From Ailurus styani (lineage: Eukaryota > Chordata > Mammalia > Carnivora > Ailuridae), in NCBI GenBank assembly GCA_002007465.1, contig LNAC01000037.1:1234335-1298334 (forward strand): DNA of 64,000 nucleotides, read 5' to 3'. The translations under genes were made by a program, and so were the position numbers. Below, piece after piece: positions 11,701 through 26,700 of the stretch (the stretch's first letter is position 1; each line of letters starts with the position of its first letter). Under the pieces are notes generated by a model. It searched no databases and was not told the DNA's origin. It saw only the letters and a list, made by a program, of their open reading frames with translations.

Positions 11701-14700
11701 AAAAACACATTGTCAGAACTATTAGCTAAAAGTGGGTAGCAACAAATGCTATTTTTAAAATAAAGTACAAACAAGCGTGTAATTAAAACGCAAAGGGAAA
11801 AGCATTTTTCCTCATTTGGTATAGATTTTAGGCATTTCTTTTGGCTCCTAGTAAGATGAAATACCGCCAGTCTAACACACAATTCACTGTAGTCCTAAGT
11901 CAAGGTAATTATTGAAGTAATAAGGTTTAAAATAGGAAGCCATGCCCTCATCCCACCAAAAACTTCTTTAATAAATCTTAATGCTATTCACCCAAAAATA
12001 CAGAAAAAGGAAAGACGTTACCTTTTAATGTGCAGGATTGGGATAGGTCCCAAGAGCATGTAACATCCTGCCGTGATTATGTTTCCCCAAACTAGAAACC
12101 ATTTCCTTAGATGCTGGTAAAGAGAAGGAGAGGCCAAAAAAACTCTGAGAGGTAAAATTCCTCCATAAATAAAGCATATGCCAAAAAAAAAAAATCATTG
12201 AAGAACACAAGCCATGACATGAACAAAATCTAAATACACTGAAGAAAACAAAACTTTACATTTAATAAAAAAATAGGTAGATGGTAAACAGAAAAGTAAG
12301 GACAATATACCCCAAGCTAGGGAGTTTCTAAGGACAAGGATTCCTTGGGAAGGGAGCGTATTATAGAATTTGCACATGATGAACAGTTCCAAAAATAACA
12401 ACTTAAAAAGCAGCCACCACAAGGAACCACCTGGTAGATGCAATACACATTCACATTATTTAAAAAGTACCCAATAAAATTATTCCTTTTAAACTACTTG
12501 AGCACAGGAAGAAAATTCTAGGGGCAAAATATCTGCTCAGTTAGAGAAGATGGTGTTAAAACCAAGCTCCAAATATTAAGACTCTTGCTTTTTGTCATCC
12601 AGATTGCTAAGTAATCTCCATGTAATTTAGGTCTTGATAAATATTTATGTAAGCTTAGTGAGGAGGGGAAATGTAAAATAAATAAATAAGTAAATAAGCA
12701 AGCACTACAGTCACAGAAGCTGGAGATTCGGCCGTCAGTACTTACTAGTACTGTATACCAATCATCTGCACTGAATGGTTTAGACCTAGGCAAAGGAGAA
12801 CAGGAGGGATTTTCTATCCGGATGGCCACACGACAACCAACGTGTATTTATGTAGTCAATCCCTTCATTACCACAGAAAACCTGAATTGTCTCCACTCAG
12901 TCTTCCCAAGTCCTAACTACTTCTGGGACTCTGCCCTAATTTTTAAGGCCAATCCATGTTCTTTTGCATCAAGGGATGTTTTCCTTTAGAAAGTCAAATC
13001 CAGTGGTTTGTCAATAGCTTCAGTGCAGACTCCCTTTTTCCCCAGAAGAAGCAATTAAAAGGGAATTTTCTCAGAGTGGTGACAGGTTGGAAGACACTCC
13101 GATCGACTCCAAAACTTGAATATAGTAGAATTTAAATGTTCTCACCCCCTCAAAAAAAAAAATTAAAAGATAACATAGAGGTGATGGGTGTGTTATTAAC
13201 TAGATGGGAGGCACCCTTCCACAATGTATTCGGATCCCAAATCACCATGGCGTATACTTTAGATATCTTACAGTTTTATTTCTCAATTATACATTGATAA
13301 GCTGAAATTTTTTTTTAAATTGAGTATCAGTTCTAATCAATGGACCTCTAGAGTTCCAGAGGCACAACTGGAAAGCCACTGGTCTAAATATACAAAAGCG
13401 ATTCTTAAATGTAGATTCAGTGTACGTACTGGTATTTTATCACTCAGTAGACCAAACAATGGTGAAGAAATGGAGTATGATAGGGCCAAGCCCAGGAATA
13501 CCAGTCCCACATATCCAGCTGGTAAATTAAACTGTAAAAAAAATTTTATATTAGAGTTATATCATTAAGTCATTTTAAAATAAACATAAATCTTTTCTAG
13601 CCACTTCTTCAGTTCTTGTTATCTATCATGAGCCCACTACTACCACTCAGCATCCTTCCTAATTTTCATCTTACTTTTGTAAATGCCTTCCTTTTTCTCT
13701 ATGAGGGGAAGAAAAACCTAACCAGAGGTCAAAAGTCCTAGATGTCTTGCTTTGTAGCATTTGATTTTTTTAATAAAAATTTTTATTTATTTATTTGATA
13801 GAGATAGAAAGGGAACACAAGCAGGGGGAGTGGGAGAGGGAGAAGCAGACTTCCCACCGAACACGGAGCCCAATTCAGGGCTTGATCCCAGGACCCTGGC
13901 TGGGATCATGACCTGAGCCGAAGGCAGCCGCTTAACGACTGAGCCACCCAGGTGCCTCTGTAGCATTTGATTTTGAACATATAATTTTGCTCCTATGAAT
14001 CATGGTTTACATTTTTTACATGTAAACCAGAGCTTCAAAAACTTTAGCGTGCATTAGAATTACCCAGAAAACTTCAAAGAGGTTCTTAGTTGGAAACAAG
14101 TGCTAACATTCCTTGGTTCAAGGGATAGAAAAAGAAAAAAAAAAAAAGAAAAAAAGAAGTTCTTAGACTTCAGCCCTAAAACTTCTGATTCAAAAGGTAT
14201 AGGACGGGGCCAGAGAATTTGCATTTCTTTCTTTTTTTTTTTTTAAGTAGGCTCCACGCCCAGCATGGAGATCAACATGGAGCTTGAACTCTCCACCCTG
14301 AGATCAAGACCTGAGCTGAGATCAACAGTGGGACACTTAACCTTCTGAGCCACCCAGGTGTCCTAAGAATTTGCATTTCTTTTTTTTCCTTTTTCTTTTT
14401 AGAATTTGCATTTCTAACAAGCAACCAGGTGATGCAGACTGCCCACAGACTGAAATGCACTGGCATAAAAAACACGGAGGATAACGCCTACCCTATCCAT
14501 TTCAAAAGGGATGTTAATATCTAATTAAAGAGTTGATGGTATACATTACAAAAGGCTTTTAAAACAGTAAGCTACCACACAACTCTGATACTGTTATTAG
14601 CATGATACAAACACCTTTTTTGTTTAACTGAGTTGTTCCTGTTTTCCTTGATTTCCTTAACTAATTTTCTTAAGCCCGTGAGATTTATATATGAGTCCAT

Positions 14701-17700
14701 ATATGATTTAACAATCTTTATGACAATGTAGTCTTTTAAAGATACTAGTAGGAAGAAAAAAAGTCAGAGGTGTCTTCTGATTTTATAACTGGGGGAGACA
14801 GGGTGGAACCCTCCTACCTTAAAAGGCTAGGTGACGAATGACAGGACAGTAAGCTGCCAGTTCAAACAACTGGTGAGAAGTCAGAAGAATGGCAACAGGA
14901 TAAAAATCTTTTGATAGAAAAACAGGAAAATACAAAGATGTATCTCAAAAATGTATTTGGAAAATAATATTTGTAAAGATTTCTGATAAAACAGACATGA
15001 GCAACTTAGATTTACCACAGATTGGTTACAATATTTTTTCCTTGTTCAGGCATAAATTCTTCAGAGGATTGAAAAATGACTCTTGAAGAGATACATTGCT
15101 GATGACGTGAATGGCACGTGTCACCATAAACACAAAATGTATTTCTTGTTACCTCACGGATGCTCAAGCAAGATATTGTATTATTCTCTGAATCTTGGGC
15201 CAGGCGCTAAAATCACAGTCTCCGTGTTTATCTTTTTGCGTATCTCACATACCCAAAACTGTCTCTAGTGACTTTGAGGAGCTGTGTCTCTGGTAACTGC
15301 GCTTTTTGAATTTCCATACCTCACATACAGTCAGTGTGGGCTGCAATTAGAGTTCTGCCTTTATAAACACATATTAATTCTTCAGTATAATTAACTACCG
15401 GACTTGATAGTGCATTTTATCTCATCATTAATAATCTTTTTTCCAGAAATAACTAAGAGCAAATTTCTACAACATCCAACTTTTAAACTCAACATTTATT
15501 TTACAGCACTCAAAAAAAAAAATTGGGAGAGACTCTTGATTCCTCTCTACCATCCCAGATTAATATATTCCATAGTCATTTCATTGTACCTAATGGCCTA
15601 AAAAGTAAGTGGACCCAGAAGTGACCACTGTTAGAGAAGAACATTAAATGAGCTACAGAGCACCCCAAATGTCTCACTGTAATTCAAACAAGTAGGGGAA
15701 AGTGTCCTTGTCAAGCAGCCACACGGGTGATGACTCAAGCAAGACCTTGAAAAGGAGACCAGTATTCGGGCCTCTTGGTGAAAAGCTTCTTTCGTTCACC
15801 CTGAATCAGACCTCTAGTCAAAGGGATGTCACAGAGGGAAGGTATAGGCTACCCTGGGGTGCAGTTCTCACCCTGTCGCTTTGTCACAGCCACTCAGAGC
15901 TCATTCCACAAAGAAGGACCCAAAAGGAAGCAAACACAACCACCTTCTACAGTGCAGAGCTCTTTGACAATCAGGCCACCTACCTTCTCCAGAACAAAGA
16001 GAGACAGAGTAGGATCAAGGAAGCCAAAACATGAGCTGAGCGAGTTGATGACGAAGGCAATGAGTGCGACCTTGGGTAAAGTGATCAGTTTCCAGAATGA
16101 GTGTTCGCCTGGATCAGAGTCTTTTGGTAAAAATTTAAAAAAAAAAAAAATCAGAGTAGTTAAAATGTTCACCTATTTTGAAAAGTAAAATTGGTAAGGC
16201 CATCTTTATTTGGTCATCAAAATAACTGTACCTCTGAGTTTGCCTAAAATTGCCTATTTTCTATATTTACATATAAATTATTCAAACCTAGCTCAAAACA
16301 TTGAGTTTTCTTAAAAACAATTTCTCAAATTCATAAAGAATCAACTGGAAACAGAGTGTGAGGGGAAGAGAGGGTCTTCAGTTATAGGTTATAACTCAGA
16401 AGCAAGTGAGGCTTTCCCCAGATGGGATAGAAAATATGTAAAGTTAGATTTGGTGCATGGGGAAAAGCCAGAAGCTTTATCAAGGAACAATGTGTGTATG
16501 CTGAGAAGGAATCTAAGTTCATCAAAGAGCATGAGACAATTTTTTTCTTTTTTTTTTTAAGATTTTATTTATTTATCTGTCAGAGAGAGAGAGCACAAGC
16601 AGGCAGAGTAGCAGGCAGAGGCAGAGGGAGAAGCAGGCTCCCCGCCGAGCAGAGAGCCTGATGCGGAACTCGATCCCAGGACCCTGGGATCATGACCTGA
16701 GCCAAGGCAGAGGCTTAACCTACTGAGCCACCCAGGCGTCCCAACAATTTTTTTTTCTGATGGCAAAGCAAACACCAGTTGAGAGGTGTGCTACTGAATC
16801 ACACATAAATTACACTGGCCTTCGAGGTCAACTGCGCAGACCTCACTTCAAGCATCCCCTTGCCAGAACCCAGCTTCTTCACTGTTCCCAGCAACAGGAA
16901 TGGTTGCTTCCAAGCCTCCAGTCATATGCCATTCACAATCTATGCCTTTCTTTTTAGATATCCACTCTGTAAGGTCTGGCTCTGGCCCACAAATTTTACC
17001 TTCCTCTGTTTCCTACCGTACTTCTGGTATCTACCATACCTTTTAGCACCTAAACTACATTTTTTTCTATTGTTTTACATTGTTTACTATGGTTTACTAC
17101 TGTTTGGTGATTTTCCTATCATCACATTGATTTACTGAGCAAAATCTTTGCAAAATGCTGGGAAGATAAAGGCAAAAAAAGACAGACCCAGGCCCTGACC
17201 TCATAAAGAAGTTACAGGAAGGAGTGGAGAGAGCTAGGATGGAACTAGGACGGAAACTTTCAGAGCATATGAGAGGACTGCCTTAAACAAACAATCAAAC
17301 AAGAACAGGGAAAGCCATATAAAGAAGGCTTCCCTAAAGTAGTGATATCTAAGTTGATGCCCAAAGCATGAGCTTAAAATGAGCAAGCAAAGGAGGAGGG
17401 AAGAATAAGCCAGGCACGTTATTCCAGGAATGGTATCTTCCAAGACTCAAAAATCAGGAAAACTATTCTATGTTTGAGGAAATGAAGGGAGAGAAGCAAA
17501 GCTGAAAGATGGAGATTGGCGTGGGGACGCCAGCAGTGGGGAGAGATCACGCTGCGGAAGCGTGTTTATGCAAGACTCTGGAAAATACGCTTAGACGCCT
17601 CAGAAATCACTGGGGAATCCAAACAAGGGGTAGGAATGAGATCTGTGGTTTAAAGAGACCTCTCTGTGGCCTTGTGGAGAATGGAGACAAGGGGACCGGT

Positions 17701-20700
17701 CAGGAGGGAGCCACAGTGCTGGGCCAGAGATGATATTGGCCGGGTGTGGACAAGGAAGCTCTTGGAGGGTGAAGATCAGCACTTGTATATCCTCATCTCT
17801 CCAAAAACACCTGTCATGGTTCATTACTTAATTCTTGGTGAATAAGGATCCTGTAGGGAGCGAAATACCCAAAAAAGCACAAAGAATGGTTCAAGTATTT
17901 TGAGTGTTACATATAGAACTTGGTCAAGATCCAAGGGATAAAGTTAAACCATGATGTTAGTTTCTTACTTATTAGCCAAATAGTCAATGATGAACCAAAT
18001 GTGAGCGCAGTCCACAACGCTCAACTACAGAAGGTGTGCAGTTAGACTTAGAAAGAGGACAAATACTACCATATGGCTTGGTGCAATAGGGCCAGCAGGG
18101 AGAGACTTCATTTGGTGTGGATTTTGAATGGTTTATTAAAGATATCCATTAGTCACCTTTGAGACATAAATTACAGAAGATCAATTTTAATCAGTTATTT
18201 ATTTGCATATAAAAGGTATTAATGGATTTATGGTATAAGATAAACTATTATGGCAGAAATGGTCGTCACCTCCTCTAAATCCAAAGTGGGGGAAAAATGA
18301 GAAATCACAATGCGAATACATAAGAGCGTCCAAAGAAGCAAACATATAACGAGTTTAATTAAACTGTGGCAAAAAGCCAAGTGATGAAAACCTAGGGTGA
18401 CACCTGCTTCAGGAGACACATGGCAGAATCACCTGGGGAGCTTTCCCAAGCTACTCGGGTACTCTCTCTATTCCCCACAATTCTGACCTATTCTTTTAGG
18501 GGGACATGACCCCTGGTTGATGATACTGTCGCAGGAAGCTACTGTTAGAGGTGTTACTTACACAGCACTTAGCTGTGTATGACCGAGAAGGTTTAGAAAG
18601 ACTTCCCAGAAGAGGTAAAACAAGGTAAGTTTTGAAGGATGAGAAGGGGTCAGAGCAGATGGGAAGGGGAGAGATTTCAGATCATGTGATTCCTCTACTG
18701 AAATCTCACAACAGCTCCTCATGGCTTTCAGGATAAAACTCACGGGCGCCTGGGTGACTCAGTGGGTTAAAGCTGCTGCCTTCGGCTCAGGTCATGATCT
18801 CAGGGTCCTGGGATCGAGGCCCGCATCGGGCTCCTTGCTTGGCGGGGAGCCTGCTTCCTCCTCTCTCTCTGCCTGCCTCTCTGCCTACTTGTGATCTCTC
18901 TCTCTGTGTCAAATAAATAAATAAAATCTTCAAAAAAAAAAAAAAAGATAAAACTCATGTTTCACAGATTTAGTGATTTTTAATAAGAGGATTGGCACGT
19001 CCATGACTGTTTTAGAAATATTTCATTAGAGCAGTACATAAGAGGGGACCCAGTGAGCAGATATGAAGGAAAAGACAGAAGGAGAGACTAAAGTTGACTC
19101 TTAACCCGCCAAAGCTAGAACCATATTGTCTATGAGTCCAGAAGGTGGTCAAGGAGTGGGGTAAAACTTGTAGGACACAAAATTTTGTGTAGGACACAAA
19201 ATTCTGCCAATATCATCAAAATAAAAGAAAATTTAATTTTCTAGCTTCTATCCATAAGCTCTCCAAAAACCATTAATAAGTACTCCTTCACAGGAACCCC
19301 TGAATCTATATTTACAGTCTTCACATTATCAATCTCAGAGTTTTTTTAATACCAGCTTTTTTCCGTTCAATCTAAATAGAAGATCCTTCCATAGATGAAC
19401 AGCAATGCTGCCAAACCATTTTGTCCATGAAAACATAGCAAATTGGGATTTTGTTAAGTTCAATGAAAATGCCCGGAGATTTTAATGGAGGAGAAACAGA
19501 AATGAGGAGAACAAACTGCCAAGTAACTAGGCTGGTGGCTCTCAACAGGGGCTGCAAAAGACACCACGTGGTGGGGGGCGGGAGGGAGGAGACAAGGAGA
19601 GCGGGCCAGGACTCTAGGAATGAAGATGTGGAGGCCAGTCTAGTGCCTCGCCACAGAAGTTCTAAATACCCTGTCCTACCATGAATTAATAAGCAAAGTC
19701 TTTCTTCCCTCTACAGTGTGGTAAAGGGTTGACAGAACTCTTTTCCCCACCGCATGAGACTCTGACCTGGTGTCAGTTTCTTGATTATCAGCCCCGTGTT
19801 CATCTGTGAACCAAGCAGCCAGGATGCTCGACCACAGAAACCACTGTCTTATAAGCAGAAAGACGACAAGCACCACCTTGCATTTCGGGGGGTGGGGGTT
19901 TGGGGGGGTAGTGCTTCTCTAGAAACTTTCTCTAGCTCTCTCCTCTCCAGCCTTCAAGTTAACTCTCTAGCTCTGTTCCCTGCACCACCTGATAAGGGTC
20001 AAATGCCAACAATGTTACTAGGCTATCTCACTTATAATAAAAATAAGCATTGCCTGGTAAATGTCGTCCACAGAGAAGGAACCAGAAATGAACAATGTGT
20101 ACCTGATGAGGACACCAAGCTTGGTGCCTCCCTGAGTATGCTGACTTGGGCGTGTCCCTCATGGTGACCCTGGTAGCTATGTCCACGGAGCTGTTGCAGG
20201 ACAGGTTGACTGTCATGGGGCATGAAGGTTTGAAGCCAGGGTGACCCCAGTTACTCCCCGATGCGGCTCTGTGTTCTCACACTGGCAGCTGGGAGGACCC
20301 CCGGGAGAAGGTCTGACCCTGCCTTCCTGCCTACCAGCCTTCCAAGAAGATAGTGCCACGTGGGGCCTTTGATAACTTGTCATGCCGAATATTTAATTAA
20401 GTCCAAGAAGACCTCTGGTGGGTACTTCACAGGTGATGTTTTATGATGAGAAATTAAATATTTTTTAGTTCTAAAGGCCAGAAAGAATTTGTAATACATA
20501 GAAATTCATATAAACTGTCTATAGCAACATTTCTGAAAGGAGAATCAGTTCTTTCAGGGTGTTCCATAAATCTATTATTGATTATATAAAATAAAAGTGA
20601 GTATTTGTTAAATTGGTCTCCTACACAGGCATAAAAATATTTAAATTTCAGATTCTTAAAGTAAGTAATAAATGCGGTCTTACCATAGTTAGGTAAAATG

Positions 20701-23700
20701 TACATGTTGAGTGGTACCATCAGCAGAACTATGCATCCCAGAAAAATAAAAGGCACCTCATAGCCAAAGGACTGATACAAGAAGCCACCTAAAGGAGGTC
20801 CTAACACTAGTCCCAGTCCAGAAAAAACCTCAAGACTTCCCTAAAAATGAGGGCAGAAAAGAAAATTGAGTCAATATAATTTGTTTGAAGAATTAACAAA
20901 TGAAGATTTAAGACACTATCTGAAAAAAATTCTACCCACTTCACAATTTGTGCACACAAACCCACACAAACCCAAGATGAGCCACAAATTTAAATGTACA
21001 TATTGAAATCATAGAAATACTAGAAAAATAAAATATGGCAGACTTTTTAAAAAAAATTTTAATCCTTATGGTCGGGAAGTTTTTCTAATTGCAATGCAAA
21101 ACTCACAAGACACAAAAGAAAAAATTCATAAATCTGATTACATAAAAATATGAAAAACAATGGATGGTTAAGTACATCAAAAGACAAATGAAGAACACGG
21201 AAAAAATACTGACAAAGGATGAGTTTCCCCAATATATCAAGAGAGCAAATACTAATCAATGGGGGGGAAAATGAACAATCCAATAGGAAAATGAGCAAAT
21301 CCCATAAGAAGACTATTTACACATAAAACAAAATACAAATAGCTCTTAGGCATGTGAGAGAAAGCTCATCCTCACTTTCAAAAGAAGCAAACGGTTAAAC
21401 CACAAAATACCAGTTTTTACCAATCACCCATCAAACTCTCTGCTGCCAAGAAAGTGAGGAAAGCAGCCCACGTGTACACTGCTGGTGAATGAACACAGGA
21501 GGGTAATTTGGCAAATCTTTCAATATTACAAACGCACATACTCTCTGATCCAGAATGTCATTCCGGGAATTTAATTTATGGGCACAGCTGCAAAGATGTG
21601 ACATGGTATATGTATAAGCTTATGTGTTGAAGCACTGTTTGCACCAGCAAAAGATGTAGAAAATCTAAATATTCATCAACACTTTGAGTAAACTACAGAT
21701 GTATGTTACCACCATATAGTGAAGTACTATATACTGCCACTAAAGGGAAGAGTAAGGTATTCTTCATGTATAGGCACAGAAAGAGCTCCAAGGGGATTTC
21801 ACTGTTAGTATAACAGCAAGCCTCTTGAGACAGTATGCTACCACCAGCATAAAGGGAACAAAGGGGAAGGAATCACGCATGCCCTGTGTGTGCGTGTGTG
21901 CATGGAGTCACTCTAGAAGGAACCTATCATCTCTGTGGCCTCCTGGGAGACCGATGTAGGACTGCATTCCTGGACAACAGGTGTGTCCATGAAGGCGAGA
22001 AAGAGTAATATATAGAATACCTTCACTATATTCTATATTTCCTTTGGCAACTCTTGAATTGCGTACCATATAAAATTCTTTTTTGTTAAAATTAAAACTG
22101 TGCTAGGGAAATATTTTACTATTAAAAAACTCTTAGAGAAATTGCACCATTTTGAACCAACCTAGTCTTTGGGGGTGCTAAGCAGAGACTATGGCTTGCA
22201 ACCTCATGTCCTCAGACCTCACAGAGGACACAAAAGTAGTCCACTGGTAACTTTCAATTTTGTAAAGAAAAATATAGGAATTCTACATTTCATCACAAGG
22301 AAGTCGTCCACATCAGCTACCATGTTAGCTGTGTCAGCTTTAGGCTGTAATTTTTATATAGAAACAGGGTATGGCAGTATGAGTTTCTCCTGTTGATCAG
22401 AAAATCAAAGGGACTATTGCTGTCATCAGAGGAATTTCTTGGGCAGCACCTTCCAGAGTGTTCCACAGAAGGTAAGTGGTTCCATAGTCAAACTGAGTCA
22501 TGGAAAATTAAATAAAATATCTTTACTACAGGATTTCTCAGAGCCTTAATACACTCACGTGATAGTTGGAGGACAGCACAGGTACACTCCAGACATTTTA
22601 CCCCCAAAACCTTGTTTTACAGGGCATGTCAATGGCCTCGTGTTCTTCTGAACCATTTTTGAGAAAGGTATTTCTGGGAAATATAAGCAGGACATCACTG
22701 CACGCCATATGGCTACGGAACCTAAAATAAGCCTGAACAGCCAGCTAGCTATAGATATAGATATTTAATAAACAGTGGGAAGAAATAATTACCTACACAG
22801 CAAAAATACTAATGGCCAAAACTATAGTATTAATATGGGTAAATAAGGGCATTCTTGGCACTAAGCTGATGAGGCCCTAAAGTCTAAAGGACAATTATTC
22901 CTTCTCTGGGCAGCACTCGGTCTGATATGCAAGCCATAGGTCTTTCCAGACTGCATGGGTCCAGAGGAGAGAGCCGTAAGAGAGCCTGCTTGGGGTCCCG
23001 GGCAGTAGCCAAGAGCTGGGACAGAAATCTAGTATGTCCCTGATACTAGGTATCCAGCCAGTATATGGGAATGTATGTCAATCAAGTCTGGCTTGGGGGG
23101 AAAGTAAGAGAGCACACAAGGACTTCAAGCTGTCCAAGATTCCTTCCACGAATCTGGGAAAAGTAGAGGAAGGTCTCGAGGTGAATCAAGTGTCTGGCCA
23201 CTAGGGAACTGTCCCAGGTCACAGTCTGGGTATAGAGAGACAAAATACAACTGGGAGCTTGTTTTGTTTCGTTTTGTTTTTAATGGTAGAAAGAATATTT
23301 AGCTTGAACCACACTTACCTGTCAAACTGCTTCTTCAGGGGATCATAAGCCTAGGAAGAGACCTAAGTAAGACTAACAGTACATTTGCTGACAGCCTGCT
23401 GCCGGAAATAGTAATTGGGGTGAAAGGTAACCAAAACACAGAAAATAGGAAAAAGCAGATCTCAAAGAAAGTGTTAACTTGGAAAGGGCAAATATTTTCA
23501 CCTACACTAAGAGGAAAATAGGAAACACGTATGAAATACATACCAACACCGTAGCCACATTATTTGGAAAAGCCTTTACGAGAATGGAAAAAGACGCAGT
23601 GATTGCTGCCGCAAAGCTGACTGCATCAGCCACTCTCACTAGAAAACACATAGCAATAAATATCGGTCCTTCTGGAACTTGATCCAATACACTAAAAAAG

Positions 23701-26700
23701 AACAAGACAATTCTCAAATGCTGGGCTGGTTTTTATTGTTTTTCCTTTTTATCTCGACTCACTGAAAAGTCGTATCTCACCCACAGTTCTTATAATAAAT
23801 CTCTTTAGAATATGATTTTTTAAGTGGCTTTGTTATTCTTTCAGTAGAAAGCAATTATCTCTCTTTTTTGGGGGGGTAACAATCTGCGTCATAATGACAG
23901 CTTCGTTGACCTTGCATGCTGACATAGCTGGCCCTCTACATGGTAATACGAAATCGGCTTTTTGAAATATGTAGAATCACTCTGACAAGAACACAGATGA
24001 AAGAAAGACTTCTTGGTCTTCAGGAACCCCTCAGAGGTAGAACTCAGATCTTCAAAAAAAAAAAAAAGAATGTGGAAAATAGAAGCCCATCCCCTGTCTC
24101 TCCCTCCCCGCCGCAAGAAAAAAGAAAGAAAAGAAAAAACTTTTAAAACCCACACAAAACAAAAAAACACTTAGTTTGATATGAAGGCTTCCTGACCTTA
24201 CTTCATCATAATGTTACCGTACTGTTTTCATGCCTCTATGCTCCCCAAGAAGTTGTGCAGGCTCGTTCATATGATTTGCCACCATGTTGCTGGTGTAAGG
24301 ACTCTAAGCTTAAGAACTTCTATAGCTTTGGCACTTAGTTTCTCTTTTCCTAGAAACAGCAATGGAGGGAACCATTCTGAAGGGAGCACATGACTCGAGC
24401 CTGGCCAATCAGAACGTCCCCCTCCCCTACACTGCCCCGGACGCAGGGATGGGTCACCAACAAAGATCAGGCCAGCGGCTCCATTCTGAGAATCTACGGA
24501 AGCTCAGGAAAAGTGGGAAACTGCTGAGGAATTTTTCCTGTGGGAGCTGCTGGGGGAACTCTTGCTACCACAAGGGGACAGCTTGCCCAAGAACAAAGCA
24601 CAAGAAGAGGAAAGCAAAACCGGGAGCTTGGGAAAGACTTCTGATGACATTATTTTAACATCTGTCTCCTGATATACTTTGGCTGATTTTTTAATACACT
24701 TTGCACTTGAGCCAAAACATATCGCGTGACTCAGAAAAGTGAGTTAAGTTTCTGTCACTCACACTCATAATCCTGACGATCAGATTCAGAAGCCACTTAA
24801 CAGTAAGTCCTTAAAAGACTCTTTCTTTCATTGGCCCTGTCCTCTAAACACCCAGTTCCCTTCACCAATAGCTACATGCCGGGCCCTCAACAGGCAATCA
24901 ATGGTACGGACTGATTTAAAGAATCCATTAAAATTTTAAACTGAAGATAAATTATGAAATCTGTTCAAGCTCCCAAACATATCAGAACATGACTTACCCA
25001 AAGAGAATTGTAACTCCTCCTGAGACAAACATTCCTGCTACAAACATAAATTTTGCTCCAATTTGTACAAGCTATAATAAATGTCAGAGAAGAGTGATAA
25101 ATTGATGACTGTTACAAGTCCACATCCACATAAACAAATCCACTGAATCAGAAAATATACGTTTTGGGAAATATATGTACAATTAATATAAGATTATAAG
25201 AATTCTTTAGTGGAATGACAACATACATTGCTTGCAAACATGGAAGAAGTGAAAAATCAATCAACCCATTATGGTAAATGAAATAAGTCAGTCAGAGAAA
25301 GACCAATACCATATGATCTCGCTTATATGTGGAATTTAAGAAACAAAACAAATGAGCAAAGGGGAAGAAAGAGACAGAGATACAAACCAAGAAATAGACT
25401 CTTAACTATAGAGCACAAACTGATGGTTCCCAAAAGGAGGGTGGGTGGGGAGATGAATGAAATAGGTGATGGGGATTAAGGAGGGCACTTGTGATGAGCG
25501 CTGGGTGTTTCATGGAAGTGTTGAATCACTATATTGTGCACCTGGTTAACTAACTGGAATTCAAATAAAAACTTAAAAAAAAATCAATCAACCCTAAGAA
25601 TGGAATCATCAACACTTAGCATAATTCATAAAATATAATGATGGCTATTTCTGGATCAACGGAAATTCTAGACTTATAAATTAGAATAACTCATTACACA
25701 ACATATAAAAATTAAAATGTTCATATGAACTTTAATACTTACATATTTTCCAAACACCAAAGATGCCAGCAAGTCAAACAGAGCGTAACATCCAAAGATC
25801 ATACCCGTAACTGTATTGCTGACTCCTTTCTTTTCAGCCTTTAAAGAAACAGAAAAGGAAACAAAGTTTGAAAGACAAGTTCTCATCCATGTGGAAAGAT
25901 GGAGCTATTAGATCAGAACACTGTTTTCTTGTAACCATTATCTGCGTAGCAATTTCAAAGATTATCATTTCAAAATAAACAGAATAGGGAAGGAAAGGAA
26001 ACAATAGTAAAACCTAGTCTCTGACATGAAAATTATTCACTCACCATACCCATAAAGAATTGTTAGCTTTATAATCTTGAGAAAGAAAAACAAAGCTGGA
26101 GGCAAGGCATTTCATGATTTCAAAATAAATTATAGGGGTGCCTGGGGGGCTCTGTCTGTTAAGCATCCGACTCTTGATTTCAGCTCAGGTTGTGATCTCA
26201 GGGTCATGAGATCAAGCCCTGGAGCAGTGCTCTGTGCTGGACGTAGAGTCTGCTTAAGATTCTCTCTGTCCCTCTCCCCTATCCCTCCCCCTCCCCAGTC
26301 CCTCTCCCCTATCCCTCCCCCTCCCCACACTTGCACCCATGCAAATTCACTCTATTAAAAATTAATTAACTAATAACAAAACTGAAGTAATTAAAATACC
26401 ATGGTACTGGTATAAAGACAAACATATGGAACATATTAGAGAGCCTAGAAATAAACTCACACATACGGTCGATTGATCTTTCACAAGGATGGCAAGGATA
26501 GTCTCTTCAACAAATGGCATTGGGAAACTAGACACCCACAAACAAAAGATGAAATCAGACCCCTATCTTACACCCACTCACAAAATCAACTCAAAGTGAC
26601 TTAAATGTAAGATTTGAAACTGTCAAGCTCCTCAGAGGAGGGTGCTTCTTGACGTTGATCTTGGCAATGATTTCTTGGATTTGACACCAAAAGCTGAGGC